A program made the translations under genes and the position numbers. Below are positions 43,637 through 53,182 of a DNA stretch of 64,000 bases, in pieces (within the stretch, counting starts at the first letter, position 1; every line of letters begins with the position of its first letter). The notes under the pieces are model-generated. The model made no database searches, was not told the origin of the DNA, and saw only the letters and a program-made list of their open reading frames with translations. The stretch is from Gammaproteobacteria bacterium HGW-Gammaproteobacteria-1 (GTDB lineage Bacteria > Pseudomonadota > Gammaproteobacteria > Thiohalomonadales > Thiohalomonadaceae), in assembly GCA_002840095.1 (NCBI GenBank), contig PGZL01000005.1, positions 248,001-312,000 on the forward strand, in the 5' to 3' direction.

Positions 43637-44545
43637 ATGAGCAATCGCATCAACAGTCAGATTCACTACAACGTCTTCACCCTGTTGCAACAGCTCGACA
43701 GCGGCGTCATGAACCACTTCGCCTGGCTGCGCGACCTGCATCGCGCCATGATCTGCCAGGAATTCGACAGCGACTCCCCCAATCTCCTGCATGACGCCCA
43801 CTGCCACTGCAAGTTCGGACGCTGGTACGAAGCCAACCAGCCCGAAGGGCTGCTCGACTCCACCCTGTTCCGTGAGATCGGCGTACTGCACAAGGAAATG
43901 CACGATGCCGCCCGCGAGATGCTGCAGGAACAGATCGACCTGCAAAAGGTTCATCCCGGCGTCTACACCCGTTTCATGGACAGTGCCATCCACTTCAAGG
44001 TGGCGGTGCGGCAGTTCCAGGCCAACCTGATCGAGCGGGTCTGCGTGGTGGATCAGCTCACCGGCGCCTGGAACCGTCACGTCATGTACTACAAGTTGGG
44101 CCAGGAGCAGGAACGTCTCAACCGCAACGGCGGACACTGTTGCTTTTGCATGGTGGATATCGACCGTTTCAAGGATGTCAACGACACCTATGGCCACCAG
44201 ATCGGCGACATGGTACTGCGCAGGGTGGCGGAAATCCTCTCTGCCTCGCTGCGCAAATACGACACCATCTTCCGCTACGGCGGCGAGGAGTTCCTGCTCT
44301 GCCTGCCGGCGGCCGACGAACCGGAGGCGTCGCTGCTGCTGGAACGCCTGCGGGCAGACATCGAGGAAACCCCGATCCACGTCAACGGCCACGCCGAGCC
44401 ATTGCGCGTAACCGCCTCCTTCGGCGTCGCCTGCCTGAGCAGCGGACGCGACATCGAGGAAGTCATTGCCGAGGCCGATCACGCATTGATGTGGGCCAAA
44501 TCCGACGGCCGCAACTGCGTCCGCATCTGGGCCGACGGGCTGTGA
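43637..44545 (+). CDS. CZB-domain diguanylate cyclase (DgcZ-like)
   Basis: The 302-residue protein has an N-terminal chemoreceptor zinc-binding domain with the four ligands His27, Cys58, His85 and His89 (HFAWL, CKFGRWY, LHKEMH), spaced as in Escherichia coli DgcZ. The C-terminal GGDEF domain has GGEEF, DRFKDVNDTYGH and the I-site RKYD five residues before GGEEF. It should make c-di-GMP and may be inhibited by zinc. The stop overlaps the start of a cupin gene (TGATG). The similarity of size (296 in E. coli) supports the assignment. Confidence 0.9.
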   Translation: MSNRINSQIHYNVFTLLQQLDSGVMNHFAWLRDLHRAMICQEFDSDSPNLLHDAHCHCKFGRWYEANQPEGLLDSTLFREIGVLHKEMHDAAREMLQEQIDLQKVHPGVYTRFMDSAIHFKVAVRQFQANLIERVCVVDQLTGAWNRHVMYYKLGQEQERLNRNGGHCCFCMVDIDRFKDVNDTYGHQIGDMVLRRVAEILSASLRKYDTIFRYGGEEFLLCLPAADEPEASLLLERLRADIEETPIHVNGHAEPLRVTASFGVACLSSGRDIEEVIAEADHALMWAKSDGRNCVRIWADGL

Positions 44546-44907
44546 TGCACCCCCGCAGCCAACGCACCGGCGTCGTCGCCTACATCACCCGCGACGGCTC
44601 AGAAATTCGCGAGCTGATGCATCCGGCCGTGCACGGCAACCAGAACCAGAGCCTGGCCGAAGCCACCGTCCTGCCCGGCCAGACCACCGCCCTGCACCGC
44701 CACCTGCACAGCGAGGAGCTGTACCACATCACCTCCGGCCAGGGCCTGATGCGCCTAGGCGACGAGGAGTTCACCATCGTCCCCGGCGACACCGTCTGCA
44801 TCCCGCCCGGCACACCCCATGCCGTCAGCAACACCGGCAGCGAGCCACTGCACATTCTCTGCTGCTGCGCCCCGCCCTACAGCCACGAAGACACCGAACT
44901 GCTCTGA
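44545..44907 (+). CDS. small cupin protein
   Basis: The 120-residue protein is a single cupin barrel. The metal-binding first motif is TALHRHLHSEELYHITSGQG and the second GDTVCIPPGTPHAVSNTG. Such proteins are often mannose-6-phosphate isomerase-like or sensor cupins. Its start overlaps the stop of the DgcZ-like gene, implying translational coupling, but no direct functional link is known. No signal peptide. Substrate unknown. Confidence 0.88.
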   Translation: MHPRSQRTGVVAYITRDGSEIRELMHPAVHGNQNQSLAEATVLPGQTTALHRHLHSEELYHITSGQGLMRLGDEEFTIVPGDTVCIPPGTPHAVSNTGSEPLHILCCCAPPYSHEDTELL

Positions 44908-44995
44908 CACGTAGGAGCGAATCGCATTCACGAGGAATTTTTCCCTACTAGGCACTGCACTATACTGCGCCCCTGAACCCCAACCGGGAAATATC

Positions 44996-45931
44996 GTGCG
45001 CATCCTGCTCGCTCCGATGGAAGGCGTCATCGACGCCCCCATGCGCCAACTGCTCACCGCCCTCGGCGGCTACGATGCCTGCGTCACCGAATTCCTGCGC
45101 CTGAGCGACGGCGAACTGCCCGAACGCACCTACCGCAAACACTGTCCCGAACTGGCCCGCGGCAGCCGTACCGCCAGCGGCACCCCGGTCATCCTGCAAC
45201 TGCTCGGCAGCGAACCCGAACTGCTGGCTATGAGCGCGCAGCGCGCCGTCGAACTGGGGGCCACCGCCATCGACCTCAACTTCGGCTGCCCCTCCCGCTT
45301 CGTCAATCGCAAGGCCGGCGGCGCCGCGCTGCTGAAGGAGCCGCAGCTCATGGCGCAAATCGTCTCTGCCGTGCGCCATGCCCTATCGGGCGACATTCCC
45401 GTCTCCGCCAAGATGCGCCTCGGCTACGATGCTCCGGATAACGCCGTCGACATTGCCCTCGCCCTGCAGGAAGCCGGCGCCGACCTTCTCACTGTCCACG
45501 CCCGCACCCGCGCCGACGGCTACCGCGCCCCCGCCCGCTGGGAGTGGCTGCGCCCCGTCAACGAGGCGTTAAAGATTCCGCTGATCGCCAACGGTGACAT
45601 CAACAGCGTCGACGACTGGCGCCGCTGCCACGAGATCAGCGGCTGCCAACACGTCATGCTCGGCCGCGGCGCCCTCATGCAACCCGACCTCGCCCTGCAA
45701 CTGCGTGCCTGGCACCAAGGCCGCGAGATCGAGGCCATGGAGTGGCCCGACATCCGCCCCCTGCTGCCCCGCCTGCTGCAACACTACGCCCCCGGCACCC
45801 GCGGGCTCAGCGCGCGAATCAAGCAGTGGCTGGGGATGCTACGACAGAGACACGCAGGGGCTGATTCGATGTTTACTCAGATACGACCTATGCAGGATAT
45901 GGACTGCATATTCGCGGCGTTGGTCGGGTGA
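44996..45931 (+). CDS. dusC: tRNA-dihydrouridine synthase C
   Basis: The 311-residue protein (GTG start at 44996) reduces uridine to dihydrouridine in tRNA, using FMN and NADPH. Family signatures are LLAPMEGVIDAPMRQLL, NFGCPSRFVNRKAGGAALL (catalytic cysteine) and TVHARTRADGYRAP. The DusC subgroup (U16) is suggested by MEGVIDAPMR and RKAGGAALL. A possible -10 element, TATACT (44961-44966), lies in the short upstream gap. Confidence 0.92.
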   Translation: MRILLAPMEGVIDAPMRQLLTALGGYDACVTEFLRLSDGELPERTYRKHCPELARGSRTASGTPVILQLLGSEPELLAMSAQRAVELGATAIDLNFGCPSRFVNRKAGGAALLKEPQLMAQIVSAVRHALSGDIPVSAKMRLGYDAPDNAVDIALALQEAGADLLTVHARTRADGYRAPARWEWLRPVNEALKIPLIANGDINSVDDWRRCHEISGCQHVMLGRGALMQPDLALQLRAWHQGREIEAMEWPDIRPLLPRLLQHYAPGTRGLSARIKQWLGMLRQRHAGADSMFTQIRPMQDMDCIFAALVG

Positions 45932-45962
45932 TGTGCGTTTCAGCCCGATGCGCGCCATGCAT

Positions 45963-46033
45963 GTAGGAGCGCCTCCGGCGCGATACAGCGCTCGGGCGGG
46001 GCATGCATCCTATCGCGGCAGAGCCGCTCCTAC
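45963..46033. repeat. palindromic intergenic repeat (family B)
   Basis: GTAGGAGCGCC at the left and GCCGCTCCTAC at the right are the ends of an inverted repeat between dusC and rlmD, of the same type as at 30944. Confidence 0.75.
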
Positions 46034-46082
46034 GGAGTCCTTCGCCACCGCGCTGTCGGACTGAGGCCCGACCCACAGCTGA

Positions 46083-47435
46083 TTATTTCCCTCTGACGAA
46101 CAGCGCAATCGACTCCACGTGCGCGGTGTGTGGAAACATGTCCATCACCCCCGCCTGCACCAGCCGGTAGCCGTATTCGTTGACCAGTATCCCCGCATCC
46201 CGCGCCAGTGTGGACGGGTTGCACGACACATAGACGATGCGGCCCACCTTCATCTTCGCGATGTGCGCCAGCGTCTCCTGCGCACCGGAGCGCGGCGGGT
46301 CTATCAGCACCTTGTCGAAGCCCTGCTTCCACCACGGCGAGTGCTCCAGATCTCCGGCAAGGTCGGCGGCGTGGAGCTGTACGTTGGTCAATGCATTCTC
46401 CGCGGCGTTGGCGCGGGCACGCTCCACCAACTTGGCCTCACCTTCCACGCCCACCACCTCGGCGCAGCGGCGCGCCAGCGGCAGGGTGAAATTGCCCAGG
46501 CCGCAGAACAGGTCGAGCACGCGGTCTTCCGGCTGGAGGTCGAGCAGCTCGATGGCGCGGTCTATCATCTGGCGGTTGATGTCGGTGTTGACCTGGGTGA
46601 AGTCGCCGGGCTTGAAGCCGAAGCTGACGTCGTAATTGCCCAGCACGTAGCGCAGCTGAATGTGCTCCGGCCACAGCGGGATCAACGAATCGGGGCCGCC
46701 CGGTTGCAGGTAGATGTGAACGCCGTGTTCGATGGCGAAGGCCTTCACCTGCGCCCTGTCCTCGTCGCTCAGCTCGGCCATATTGCGCAGGGCCAAGGCG
46801 GTCTGGGTGTCGTCCACCGCCACCTCTATCTGCACGATTTTGTCATACACCGACAGCGAGGCAATCATCGCGCCCAGCGCCTCGATGCGCTCGCCCACGC
46901 TGGGGTGCAATACCTCGCAGCGGATCAGCTCGGCCAGGAACGGACTGCTGCGCTCGCGAAAGCCCACCAGCACCTTTTCCTTCCTGGGCACGTACTTGAC
47001 GCCGAGGCGCGCCTTGCGCCGGTAGCCCCAGTACGGACCGAGCAGCGGCGGCAGGACCTCTTTCGGCTGTACCTTGCCGATGTGTTTGAAATCGTCCAGC
47101 AACACCTTCTGCTTGTAGGCAATCTGCGTCTCGGGGGCGAGATGCTGCATGGCGCAGCCGCCGCAGACGTTGAAGTGCGGACAGCGCGGCGCGATGCGCT
47201 CGGGCGAGGCCGTGATGATATTCAGCACAACCCCTTCGTCGAAGTTGCGGTGGATGGCACTGTAGGTGAATTCCACCTCCTCGCCCGGCAGCGCTCCGGT
47301 GACGAACACGGTTTTGCCGTCGACACGGCCGACGCCACGGCCCTCGTGATTCAGGTTGTCGATGGTGATGCGCACCGGTGCGGTGGGCAGAGGCTTTCTT
47401 TTACGTCGGGACATATCAGGTCTCGGGGCATTCAC
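46083..47435 (-). CDS. rlmD: 23S rRNA (uracil-1939-C5)-methyltransferase
   Basis: The 450-residue protein has an N-terminal TRAM domain (about 15-75). The iron-sulfur cysteines Cys85, Cys91 and Cys94 lie in CPHFNVCGGCAM. The SAM-binding part has LDLFCGLGNFTLPLA and the catalytic cysteine is in VYVSCNPSTLARD. RlmD methylates 23S rRNA with SAM. The start could be the Met at residue 8; the ribosome site is unclear. Length fits. Confidence 0.94.
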   Translation of the reverse strand: MNAPRPDMSRRKRKPLPTAPVRITIDNLNHEGRGVGRVDGKTVFVTGALPGEEVEFTYSAIHRNFDEGVVLNIITASPERIAPRCPHFNVCGGCAMQHLAPETQIAYKQKVLLDDFKHIGKVQPKEVLPPLLGPYWGYRRKARLGVKYVPRKEKVLVGFRERSSPFLAELIRCEVLHPSVGERIEALGAMIASLSVYDKIVQIEVAVDDTQTALALRNMAELSDEDRAQVKAFAIEHGVHIYLQPGGPDSLIPLWPEHIQLRYVLGNYDVSFGFKPGDFTQVNTDINRQMIDRAIELLDLQPEDRVLDLFCGLGNFTLPLARRCAEVVGVEGEAKLVERARANAAENALTNVQLHAADLAGDLEHSPWWKQGFDKVLIDPPRSGAQETLAHIAKMKVGRIVYVSCNPSTLARDAGILVNEYGYRLVQAGVMDMFPHTAHVESIALFVRGK

Positions 47436-47467
47436 TTCGCAGCCACGACAAAACGAAAACCCAATCC

Positions 47468-47531
47468 GTCGCGGAGACGCGGAGCCGCAGAGAATTCAAG
47501 TCATTATCTCTGCGTCTTTGCGTCTCTGCGA
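47468..47531. repeat. palindromic intergenic repeat (family A)
   Basis: Arms CGTCGCGGAGACGCGGAG and the inverse CGTCTCTGCGAC lie between the rlmD start and the exonuclease stop. Confidence 0.8.
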
Positions 47532-47573
47532 CAAGGGGTTTGAGGTTTGTGTCGTTGCGATGCAAGGAGTTGG

Positions 47574-48344
47574 TCAGTCTTTCCAGTTGGCCAGAAACTC
47601 GCTGAAGTGCGGCTTGTTCTCTTTGCCGAGATAGTCGCGCACGCGCCGGCACTCGGCGTCGTACTCGCCCGCGGTGAGACGACCGCGCATCAGCTCGAAG
47701 CGCAGGTACACCAGGAAGGTGTTGAGCACGTCGGTTTCGCAATAGTTGCGGATACCTGCGATGTCGCCCGCCTGGTAGGCATCCCACACCTTGTCGCCGC
47801 TCATGCCCATCTTGCCGGGGAAACCAAGCATGGTCGCGATCTCATCCAGCGGGGCATTGGCGCGCGCCTGGTAGCCCGCCAGCACATCCATCAAATCGGT
47901 GTGGCGATTGTGATAGCGGCTCAGGTAGTTGTTCCAGCGGAAGCTCTGATCCTCATCGCCGGTCTCCCAGTAACGCGGCGCTTGAATCCCGTGCAGCAGG
48001 GCGCGGTAATGCAGTACCGGCAGGTCGAAGCCGCCGCCGTTCCACGACACCAGGGTGGGCGTGAAGCGATCGAGGCCGTCGAAGAAGCGCTGCACGATCT
48101 CCTTCTCGTCGGCGCCCTCCTCGCCCAGCGACCAGACCTTGATGTCGTCACGCGAGCGCAGCACCACCGAAATGGCGACGATGCGCTGCAGGTGCAGGCG
48201 CAGGAAGTCGTTGCCGGTCTCCTGGCGCCGCTTGTGGAACATCACGTTGGCGACGTCGTGGTCGTCCAGCCCGTCCAGTCCGTGCAGGCGCCGGCCGCTG
48301 GCCACATCGGGCACCGTCTCGATATCGAATACCAGTACGTTCAT
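47574..48344 (-). CDS. PolB-type 3'-5' exonuclease (DNA_pol_B_exo2 family)
   Basis: The 256-residue protein starts at ATG 48344 (Met5 of a slightly longer frame). It has the DEDD exonuclease motifs: FDIETVPD, SWNGGGFDLPVL and YCETDVLNTF. This is the family of predicted exonucleases related to the proofreading domain of DNA polymerase II. Its role in DNA repair or RNA processing is not known. It lies between rlmD and cysM on the same strand but is bounded on both sides by family A repeats. Confidence 0.9.
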   Translation of the reverse strand: MNVLVFDIETVPDVASGRRLHGLDGLDDHDVANVMFHKRRQETGNDFLRLHLQRIVAISVVLRSRDDIKVWSLGEEGADEKEIVQRFFDGLDRFTPTLVSWNGGGFDLPVLHYRALLHGIQAPRYWETGDEDQSFRWNNYLSRYHNRHTDLMDVLAGYQARANAPLDEIATMLGFPGKMGMSGDKVWDAYQAGDIAGIRNYCETDVLNTFLVYLRFELMRGRLTAGEYDAECRRVRDYLGKENKPHFSEFLANWKD

Positions 48345-48361
48345 GGAAAAATCCAAAATCT

Positions 48362-48446
48362 AACGCAGAGACGCGGAGGCGCAGAGGACGCAGAAAAATC
48401 GGAAGTAACTCCTCTGCGAACTCTGCGCCTCCGCGCCTCTGCGTTG
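48362..48446. repeat. palindromic intergenic repeat (family A)
   Basis: AACGCAGAGACGCGGAGGCG and its inverse GCGCCTCCGCGCCTCTGCGTT form nearly perfect 20-base arms around about 40 bases, the best-preserved copy of the family. It lies between the exonuclease gene and cysM. Confidence 0.9.
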
Positions 48447-48460
48447 GGTTATATCGGTTC

Positions 48461-49351
48461 TCACGCCGGGAACACACCGGTGGACAGGTAGCGGTCGCCG
48501 CGGTCGCAGATGATGCCGACGATGACGGCATTCTCCACTTCCTGCGACAGCTGCAGCATGGCGGCCACGGCGCCGCCGGAGGACACGCCGGCGAAGATGC
48601 CCTCGCGCGCCGCCAGGGCGCGGGTGGTCTCCTCCGCCGCCTGCTGGCCGATGTCGATGGTGCGATCGACGCGCGAGGCCTCGAAGATGGTGGGCAGGTA
48701 TTCCGGCGTCCAGCGGCGGATGCCGGGGATGCTGGCGCCCTCCGCCGGCTGCACGCCGACGATCTGGATGGCCGTGTTCTGTTCCTTGAGGTAGCGCGAG
48801 GTGCCCATGATGGTGCCGGTGGTGCCCATGGCACTGACGAAGTGGGTCACCTGGCCGTGGGTGTCGCGCCAGATCTCGGGGCCGGTGCCCTCGTAGTGGG
48901 CCTGGGGATTGTCCGGATTGCCGAACTGGTTCAGCACGATGCCCTTGCCTTCCCGCGCCATCTGGTCGGCCAGGTCGCGTGCGCCCTCCATGCTGGCTTC
49001 CTTGGACACCAGCACCAGTTCGGCGCCGAAGGCCGCCATGGCCGAGCGGCGTTCCACGCTCATGTTGTCCGGCATGATCAGGACCATGCGGTAGCCTTTG
49101 ATGGCGGCGGCCATGGCCAGGGCGATGCCGGTGTTGCCGCTGGTGGCCTCGATGATGGTGTCGCCGGGCCTGATCTGGCCGCGGGCTTCGGCCCGCTGGA
49201 TCATGGACAGCGCCGGGCGATCCTTGACCGAGCCGGCCGGATTATTGCCCTCCAGCTTGACCAGCAGGGTGTTGGAGGTATCGCCCGGCAGGCGCTGCAG
49301 GCGCACCAGGGGCGTGTTGCCGACAAAGGATTCCAGTGTGGGGTATGGCAT
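48461..49351 (-). CDS. cysM: cysteine synthase B
   Basis: The 296-residue protein is a PLP enzyme that makes cysteine from O-acetylserine and sulfide (or thiosulfate, as in CysM). The PLP lysine is Lys43 in NPAGSVKDRPA. EATSGNTGIALAMA and a C-terminal SGG motif complete the site. The shorter length and the sequence SAMGTTGTIMGTSRYL favour CysM over CysK. Thiosulfate use is a family inference. It uses reduced sulfur and sits in a sulfur-oxidizer genome, but it is a normal biosynthetic gene. Confidence 0.94.
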   Translation of the reverse strand: MPYPTLESFVGNTPLVRLQRLPGDTSNTLLVKLEGNNPAGSVKDRPALSMIQRAEARGQIRPGDTIIEATSGNTGIALAMAAAIKGYRMVLIMPDNMSVERRSAMAAFGAELVLVSKEASMEGARDLADQMAREGKGIVLNQFGNPDNPQAHYEGTGPEIWRDTHGQVTHFVSAMGTTGTIMGTSRYLKEQNTAIQIVGVQPAEGASIPGIRRWTPEYLPTIFEASRVDRTIDIGQQAAEETTRALAAREGIFAGVSSGGAVAAMLQLSQEVENAVIVGIICDRGDRYLSTGVFPA

Positions 49352-49471
49352 AAAAGTGAGTTAACCCGGGTAATCGCTGTGGTTTATCGCGGATTATAAA
49401 TCAAAGCTTGCCAGCGCCGCTGATTTCATTACACTTTGAGGACAGGCCACCCAGGGAGAGGAGGATTGGGC

Positions 49472-49807
49472 ATGAACGCAGTGATGAAGGTTATCGACAA
49501 GGATTTGGCCTTGCAACGCGCCGGCGGCAACGCCCAGCTGGCCGCAGAGTTGTTCACCATGCTCCTGCGGGAACTCCCGCAGCAACGCGCGGGCATCGAG
49601 GCCGCCCTGGCCGCCGGTGACTACCCCGCCCTGCAACATCTCGTCCACAAGCTCAACGGTTCGGCCACCTATTGCGGCGTCCCCGCGCTCAAGGCCGCCG
49701 CCGACAGCCTGGAGTCCGCCCTCAAGCGCGGCGAAACGGGCGTTGCCGTCAGCGGCGTGGCCACCATCGTGGAAGAAATCGAGCGGGTCCTGCGCCAAGC
49801 CGCCTGA
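49472..49807 (+). CDS. stand-alone Hpt phosphotransfer protein
   Basis: The 111-residue protein starts at ATG 49472 with a strong GAGAGGAGG site. It is a single Hpt domain; His59 in LVHKLNGSATYCGV is the phospho-acceptor. Such proteins carry phosphoryl groups between hybrid kinases and regulators. No hybrid kinase is encoded in the window, so its partner is elsewhere. It is divergent from cysM. Confidence 0.85.
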   Translation: MNAVMKVIDKDLALQRAGGNAQLAAELFTMLLRELPQQRAGIEAALAAGDYPALQHLVHKLNGSATYCGVPALKAAADSLESALKRGETGVAVSGVATIVEEIERVLRQAA

Positions 49808-49821
49808 ATACAAAACCATTC

Positions 49822-49888
49822 TGCCGCAGAGGCGCGGAGACGCAGAGATCAGAAAAGGTTTTTCTCCATCTCTCCGCGCCTCTGCGAC
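49822..49888. repeat. palindromic intergenic repeat (family A)
   Basis: GCCGCAGAGGCGCGGAGACG and its inverse CTCCGCGCCTCTGCG lie between the convergent Hpt and aldolase genes. A T-run (ggttttttttacg) follows the right arm, so this copy may act as terminator for the Hpt gene. Confidence 0.85.
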
Positions 49889-49898
49889 ATGGTTTTTT

Positions 49899-50948
49899 TT
49901 ACGCGATATCGATTTCCTGCGCCAGATAGACGTCCTGTATGGCGTTTAGCAGCGCCACCCCGTCCTTGATGGGCTTCTGGAAGGCCTTGCGGCCCGAGAT
50001 CAGCCCCATGCCCCCCGCCCGCTTGTTGATCACCGCGGTACGCACCGCCTGATGCAGGTCGTCCTTGCCGGAAGCGCCGCCGGAATTGATCATCCCCGCG
50101 CGCCCCATATAGCAGTTGGCCACCTGGTACCGCACCAGATCGATGGGGTGATCGGTGGTCAGGGTGTCGTACACCTTGGGATGGGTCTTGCCGAACTTGA
50201 GGGCGTTGTAACCGCCGTTGTTGGTCGCCAGCTTCTGCTTGACGATGTCGGCGTTGATGGTGACCGCCAGATGATTGCCCTGGCCCGTAAGGTCGGCGCT
50301 TTCGTGGTAGTCGGTGTCACCCACTTTGAAAGCGCTGTTGCGCAGATAGGCCCACAACACCGTCACCATGCCCAGCTCATGGGCCAGCGCAAAGGCCTCG
50401 CTGATCTCCATCACCTGGCGGCGCGATTCGGACGATCCGAAGTAGATGGTGGCCCCCACCGCCACCGCCCCCAGCTCGAAGGCCTGCTGCACCGAGGCGA
50501 ACAGGGTCTGATCGTGCATGACGGGATAGGTCAGCATTTCGTTGTGGTTGATCTTCACCAGGAAGGGAATCTTGTGGGCGTAGCGGCGCGCCACCGAACC
50601 GAGCACACCCAGGGTCGAAGCCACCGCATTGCAGCCGCCCTCGATGGCCAGCCGCGGGATGTTGTCCGGATCGAAGAACATGGGGTTGGGGGCGAACGAA
50701 GCCCCGGCGGAATGCTCCACCCCCTGGTCCACCGGCAGAATGGACAGGTAACCAGTACCGGCGAGGCGGCCGGTGTTGAACAGCAGCTGCATGTTGCGCA
50801 GCACCGCGGGCGGACGATCCTTGATGGCCACCACCCGATCCACGTAATCCGGCCCCGGCACCTGCAGCATGTCCTTGGGTATGCCACTGCACTTGTGTCC
50901 CAGCAGATACTCGGCCTCGTTGCCCAGCTGTGCGATTACATCACTCAT
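49899..50948 (-). CDS. class I fructose-bisphosphate aldolase, DhnA/archaeal type
   Basis: The 349-residue protein belongs to the DhnA-like class I aldolases. Signatures include [28 protein letters not shown] and [10 protein letters not shown]-like [15 protein letters not shown], with [12 protein letters not shown] at the phosphate site. The enzyme cleaves or forms fructose-1,6-bisphosphate in glycolysis, gluconeogenesis or the Calvin cycle. In an autotroph it could act in carbon fixation. Length is normal for the bacterial group. Its start faces the L,D-transpeptidase gene at 51077. Confidence 0.92.
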   Translation of the reverse strand: MSDVIAQLGNEAEYLLGHKCSGIPKDMLQVPGPDYVDRVVAIKDRPPAVLRNMQLLFNTGRLAGTGYLSILPVDQGVEHSAGASFAPNPMFFDPDNIPRLAIEGGCNAVASTLGVLGSVARRYAHKIPFLVKINHNEMLTYPVMHDQTLFASVQQAFELGAVAVGATIYFGSSESRRQVMEISEAFALAHELGMVTVLWAYLRNSAFKVGDTDYHESADLTGQGNHLAVTINADIVKQKLATNNGGYNALKFGKTHPKVYDTLTTDHPIDLVRYQVANCYMGRAGMINSGGASGKDDLHQAVRTAVINKRAGGMGLISGRKAFQKPIKDGVALLNAIQDVYLAQEIDIA

Positions 50949-51076
50949 TTGCCGCCCTCCTTGTCCCGTTCATGAATGTCCCACAAGCATAGGCTGTACA
51001 CGCCGAATTGCCCGCGGGTTGACCTCGATCCCATCTTCGATAAACTGTGTGCACCTTCGGCCCGACTGAACTACGC

Positions 51077-51859
51077 ATGCCCGGAAAACTGACAGCACTC
51101 CTTGCCCTGTTCTTGTTCATTGCCCTGCCCGCCCACGCCGGACAGGGTGCGGGTGCCGAACCCGCCGCCGCAAAAACCTGGCGTCTCGCCACCATCTCCG
51201 CCGTCCGCGAGGCCCCCGCGGGCCGCATTGCCGATATCTGGAACCCCGACACCCTGTTCACCGCGCGACAGGTCGACGACGACTGGCTGCGCATCAGCGG
51301 CCACTTTCCCGGCGACACCTGGCAACCGCTGCCGCAGCCGCTGTGGGTCCCGCGCCACTATGCCAGCCTGGTGGTCACCGCACCGGCCGAACCGGTGCGC
51401 ACGGGGCCGGAGCGCTATATCGTCGTCAACAAGCGTGACTTCCGCCTGCAGGTCTTCGAGCGCCGCCCGGGCGGCGACGAAATCATCTACCAGACCACCA
51501 TCGCCCTCGGCATGGACGATTGCAAACCCAAGGAACTGGGCGGCCGCTGCTACTACACCGAGCCCGGCGAGTACGCGGTGCGCTGGAAGGTGCACGATCC
51601 CCAGGGCATCGAGTGGTGCATCCCCAAATACATGGAAAATGAATACGCCGAGGACATCGCCAACGGCCAGCGCTGCTTCCGCGGCGCCATCGGCACCCAT
51701 GCCCTCAACATCGGCAAGAGCTACGCCATCCACGGCACCAGTCGCCCCGATCTGCTGGGCCAGCGCGTGTCGCGCGGCTGCGTCCGCGCCGCCAACAAAG
51801 ATATGCGCACCATCTATACGCTGATGGACGTCGGCGACAAAGTCACCATCACCGAGTAA
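51077..51859 (+). CDS. secreted L,D-transpeptidase
   Basis: The 260-residue protein has a Sec signal peptide (LTALLALFLFIALPAHA-GQ) and a YkuD domain with the motif HGTSRPDLLGQRVSRGCVR, Cys235 being the nucleophile. It acts in the periplasm on peptidoglycan. The segment RYIVVNKRDFRLQVFERR is the usual start of the domain. ATG 51077 was chosen because the signal peptide begins there. It is the second YkuD enzyme of the window, the first being at 41501. Confidence 0.92.
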   Translation: MPGKLTALLALFLFIALPAHAGQGAGAEPAAAKTWRLATISAVREAPAGRIADIWNPDTLFTARQVDDDWLRISGHFPGDTWQPLPQPLWVPRHYASLVVTAPAEPVRTGPERYIVVNKRDFRLQVFERRPGGDEIIYQTTIALGMDDCKPKELGGRCYYTEPGEYAVRWKVHDPQGIEWCIPKYMENEYAEDIANGQRCFRGAIGTHALNIGKSYAIHGTSRPDLLGQRVSRGCVRAANKDMRTIYTLMDVGDKVTITE

Positions 51860-51913
51860 GCCCGCGCCCCTTGCCCACCCTGCATGCCGCCGGGCATGAT
51901 AGGGCGCATCACG

Positions 51914-53170
51914 ATGGCGGAATCCCCCCACGGCATGGAGCAGAACATCAAAAAAGTGAACGTCAGCCAGCTGCGGCCCGGCATGTACGTCCACGACCTC
52001 AACTGCGGCTGGATGGATCACCCCTTTCTGGCGAACCGCTTCCAGATCAATGACCTGGACACCATAAAGCGCATCGCCGAGATGGGAGTCAAGGAGCTGT
52101 ACATCGACACCGGCAAGGGCGCGGATGTGGGTTCCGCCCAAACGCGGGAAGAGGTCATTGCCGACCTGCAACAGCGCCTGCAACGGGTAGGTACGGAGCC
52201 GTCCACCGCCGCCCCGCCCAAGGTCAGCGCACGGGAGGAGCGGGTATACGCGGAACGGGTGGAGCGCGAGGCCTCGCGCCTGGTCACCAACATCATGCAG
52301 GACGTGCGCCTCGGCAAGCAGATCGAGGCCGAACGGGTCAACCACGTGGTGGACGGCATGGTCTCGTCCATTTTCCGCAACCCCCACGCCCTGATGAGCC
52401 TGGGGCGCATCCGTGAGATGGACAAGTACACCTTCGAGCACTCGGTCAGCGTCGGCGTGCTGATGATTTCCTTTGCCAAGGAACTGGGACTGGAGCGCAG
52501 CATCATTCAGGAGATCGGCGTCGGCGCCCTGCTGCACGACATCGGCAAGATCAAGACGCCGGACAACATCCTCAACAAGCCGGGCAAGCTCACCGATGAC
52601 GAATTCGCCATCATGCGCCAGCATGTGGTGTACAGCCGCGAGGTGCTGGAGCAGACCCAGGGCGTCAGTCCCACCGCCCTGGCCGTCGCCGCCCAGCACC
52701 ATGAGCGCTACGACGGCAGCGGTTATCCGCTCAAGCTGAAGGGGGACGAAATCAGCCGCTACGGCCAGATGGCGGCCATCGTCGACGTGTACGACGCCAT
52801 TTCCGCCGACCGCTGCTACCGCAAGGGCGAGGAGCCGACCATCGTCCTGCGCAGGCTGCTGGAGTGGAGCAAGTTCCACTTCAACGAGGCGCTGGTGCAC
52901 CAGTTCATCCGCTGCGTGGGCATTTACCCGGTAGGCACCCTGGTGCGGCTGGAGAGCGGGCGGCTGGCCATCGTGCTGGAAGAAGGCGAGAAAGGTCCGC
53001 TGTTGCCGCAGGTGCGCGTGGTCTACGACGCCAACAAGCGCCAGTTCATCACGCCGCGCGACATCGACCTGTCCAATCCCACGGCACGCAGCGGCGACGA
53101 TCGTATCGTCAACTGCGAGTCGGCGGAGAAATACGGCATCAAGGTGCCGGTGTTCATGGATTCACACTGA
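51914..53170 (+). CDS. HD-GYP c-di-GMP phosphodiesterase with DUF3391
   Basis: The 418-residue protein has an N-terminal DUF3391 domain (VNVSQLRPGMYVHDLNCGWMDHPF) and an HD-GYP domain. The catalytic His208-Asp209 pair lies in LLHDIGKIKTPD and HHERYDGSGYP is the GYP loop. It should hydrolyse c-di-GMP. ATG 51914 is a reasonable start; a Met at residue 8 is also possible. With the GGDEF genes at 1891 and 43637 and the PilZ gene it forms part of the c-di-GMP set in this segment. Confidence 0.93.
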   Translation: MAESPHGMEQNIKKVNVSQLRPGMYVHDLNCGWMDHPFLANRFQINDLDTIKRIAEMGVKELYIDTGKGADVGSAQTREEVIADLQQRLQRVGTEPSTAAPPKVSAREERVYAERVEREASRLVTNIMQDVRLGKQIEAERVNHVVDGMVSSIFRNPHALMSLGRIREMDKYTFEHSVSVGVLMISFAKELGLERSIIQEIGVGALLHDIGKIKTPDNILNKPGKLTDDEFAIMRQHVVYSREVLEQTQGVSPTALAVAAQHHERYDGSGYPLKLKGDEISRYGQMAAIVDVYDAISADRCYRKGEEPTIVLRRLLEWSKFHFNEALVHQFIRCVGIYPVGTLVRLESGRLAIVLEEGEKGPLLPQVRVVYDANKRQFITPRDIDLSNPTARSGDDRIVNCESAEKYGIKVPVFMDSH

Positions 53171-53182
53171 ACCTTGCATTAC

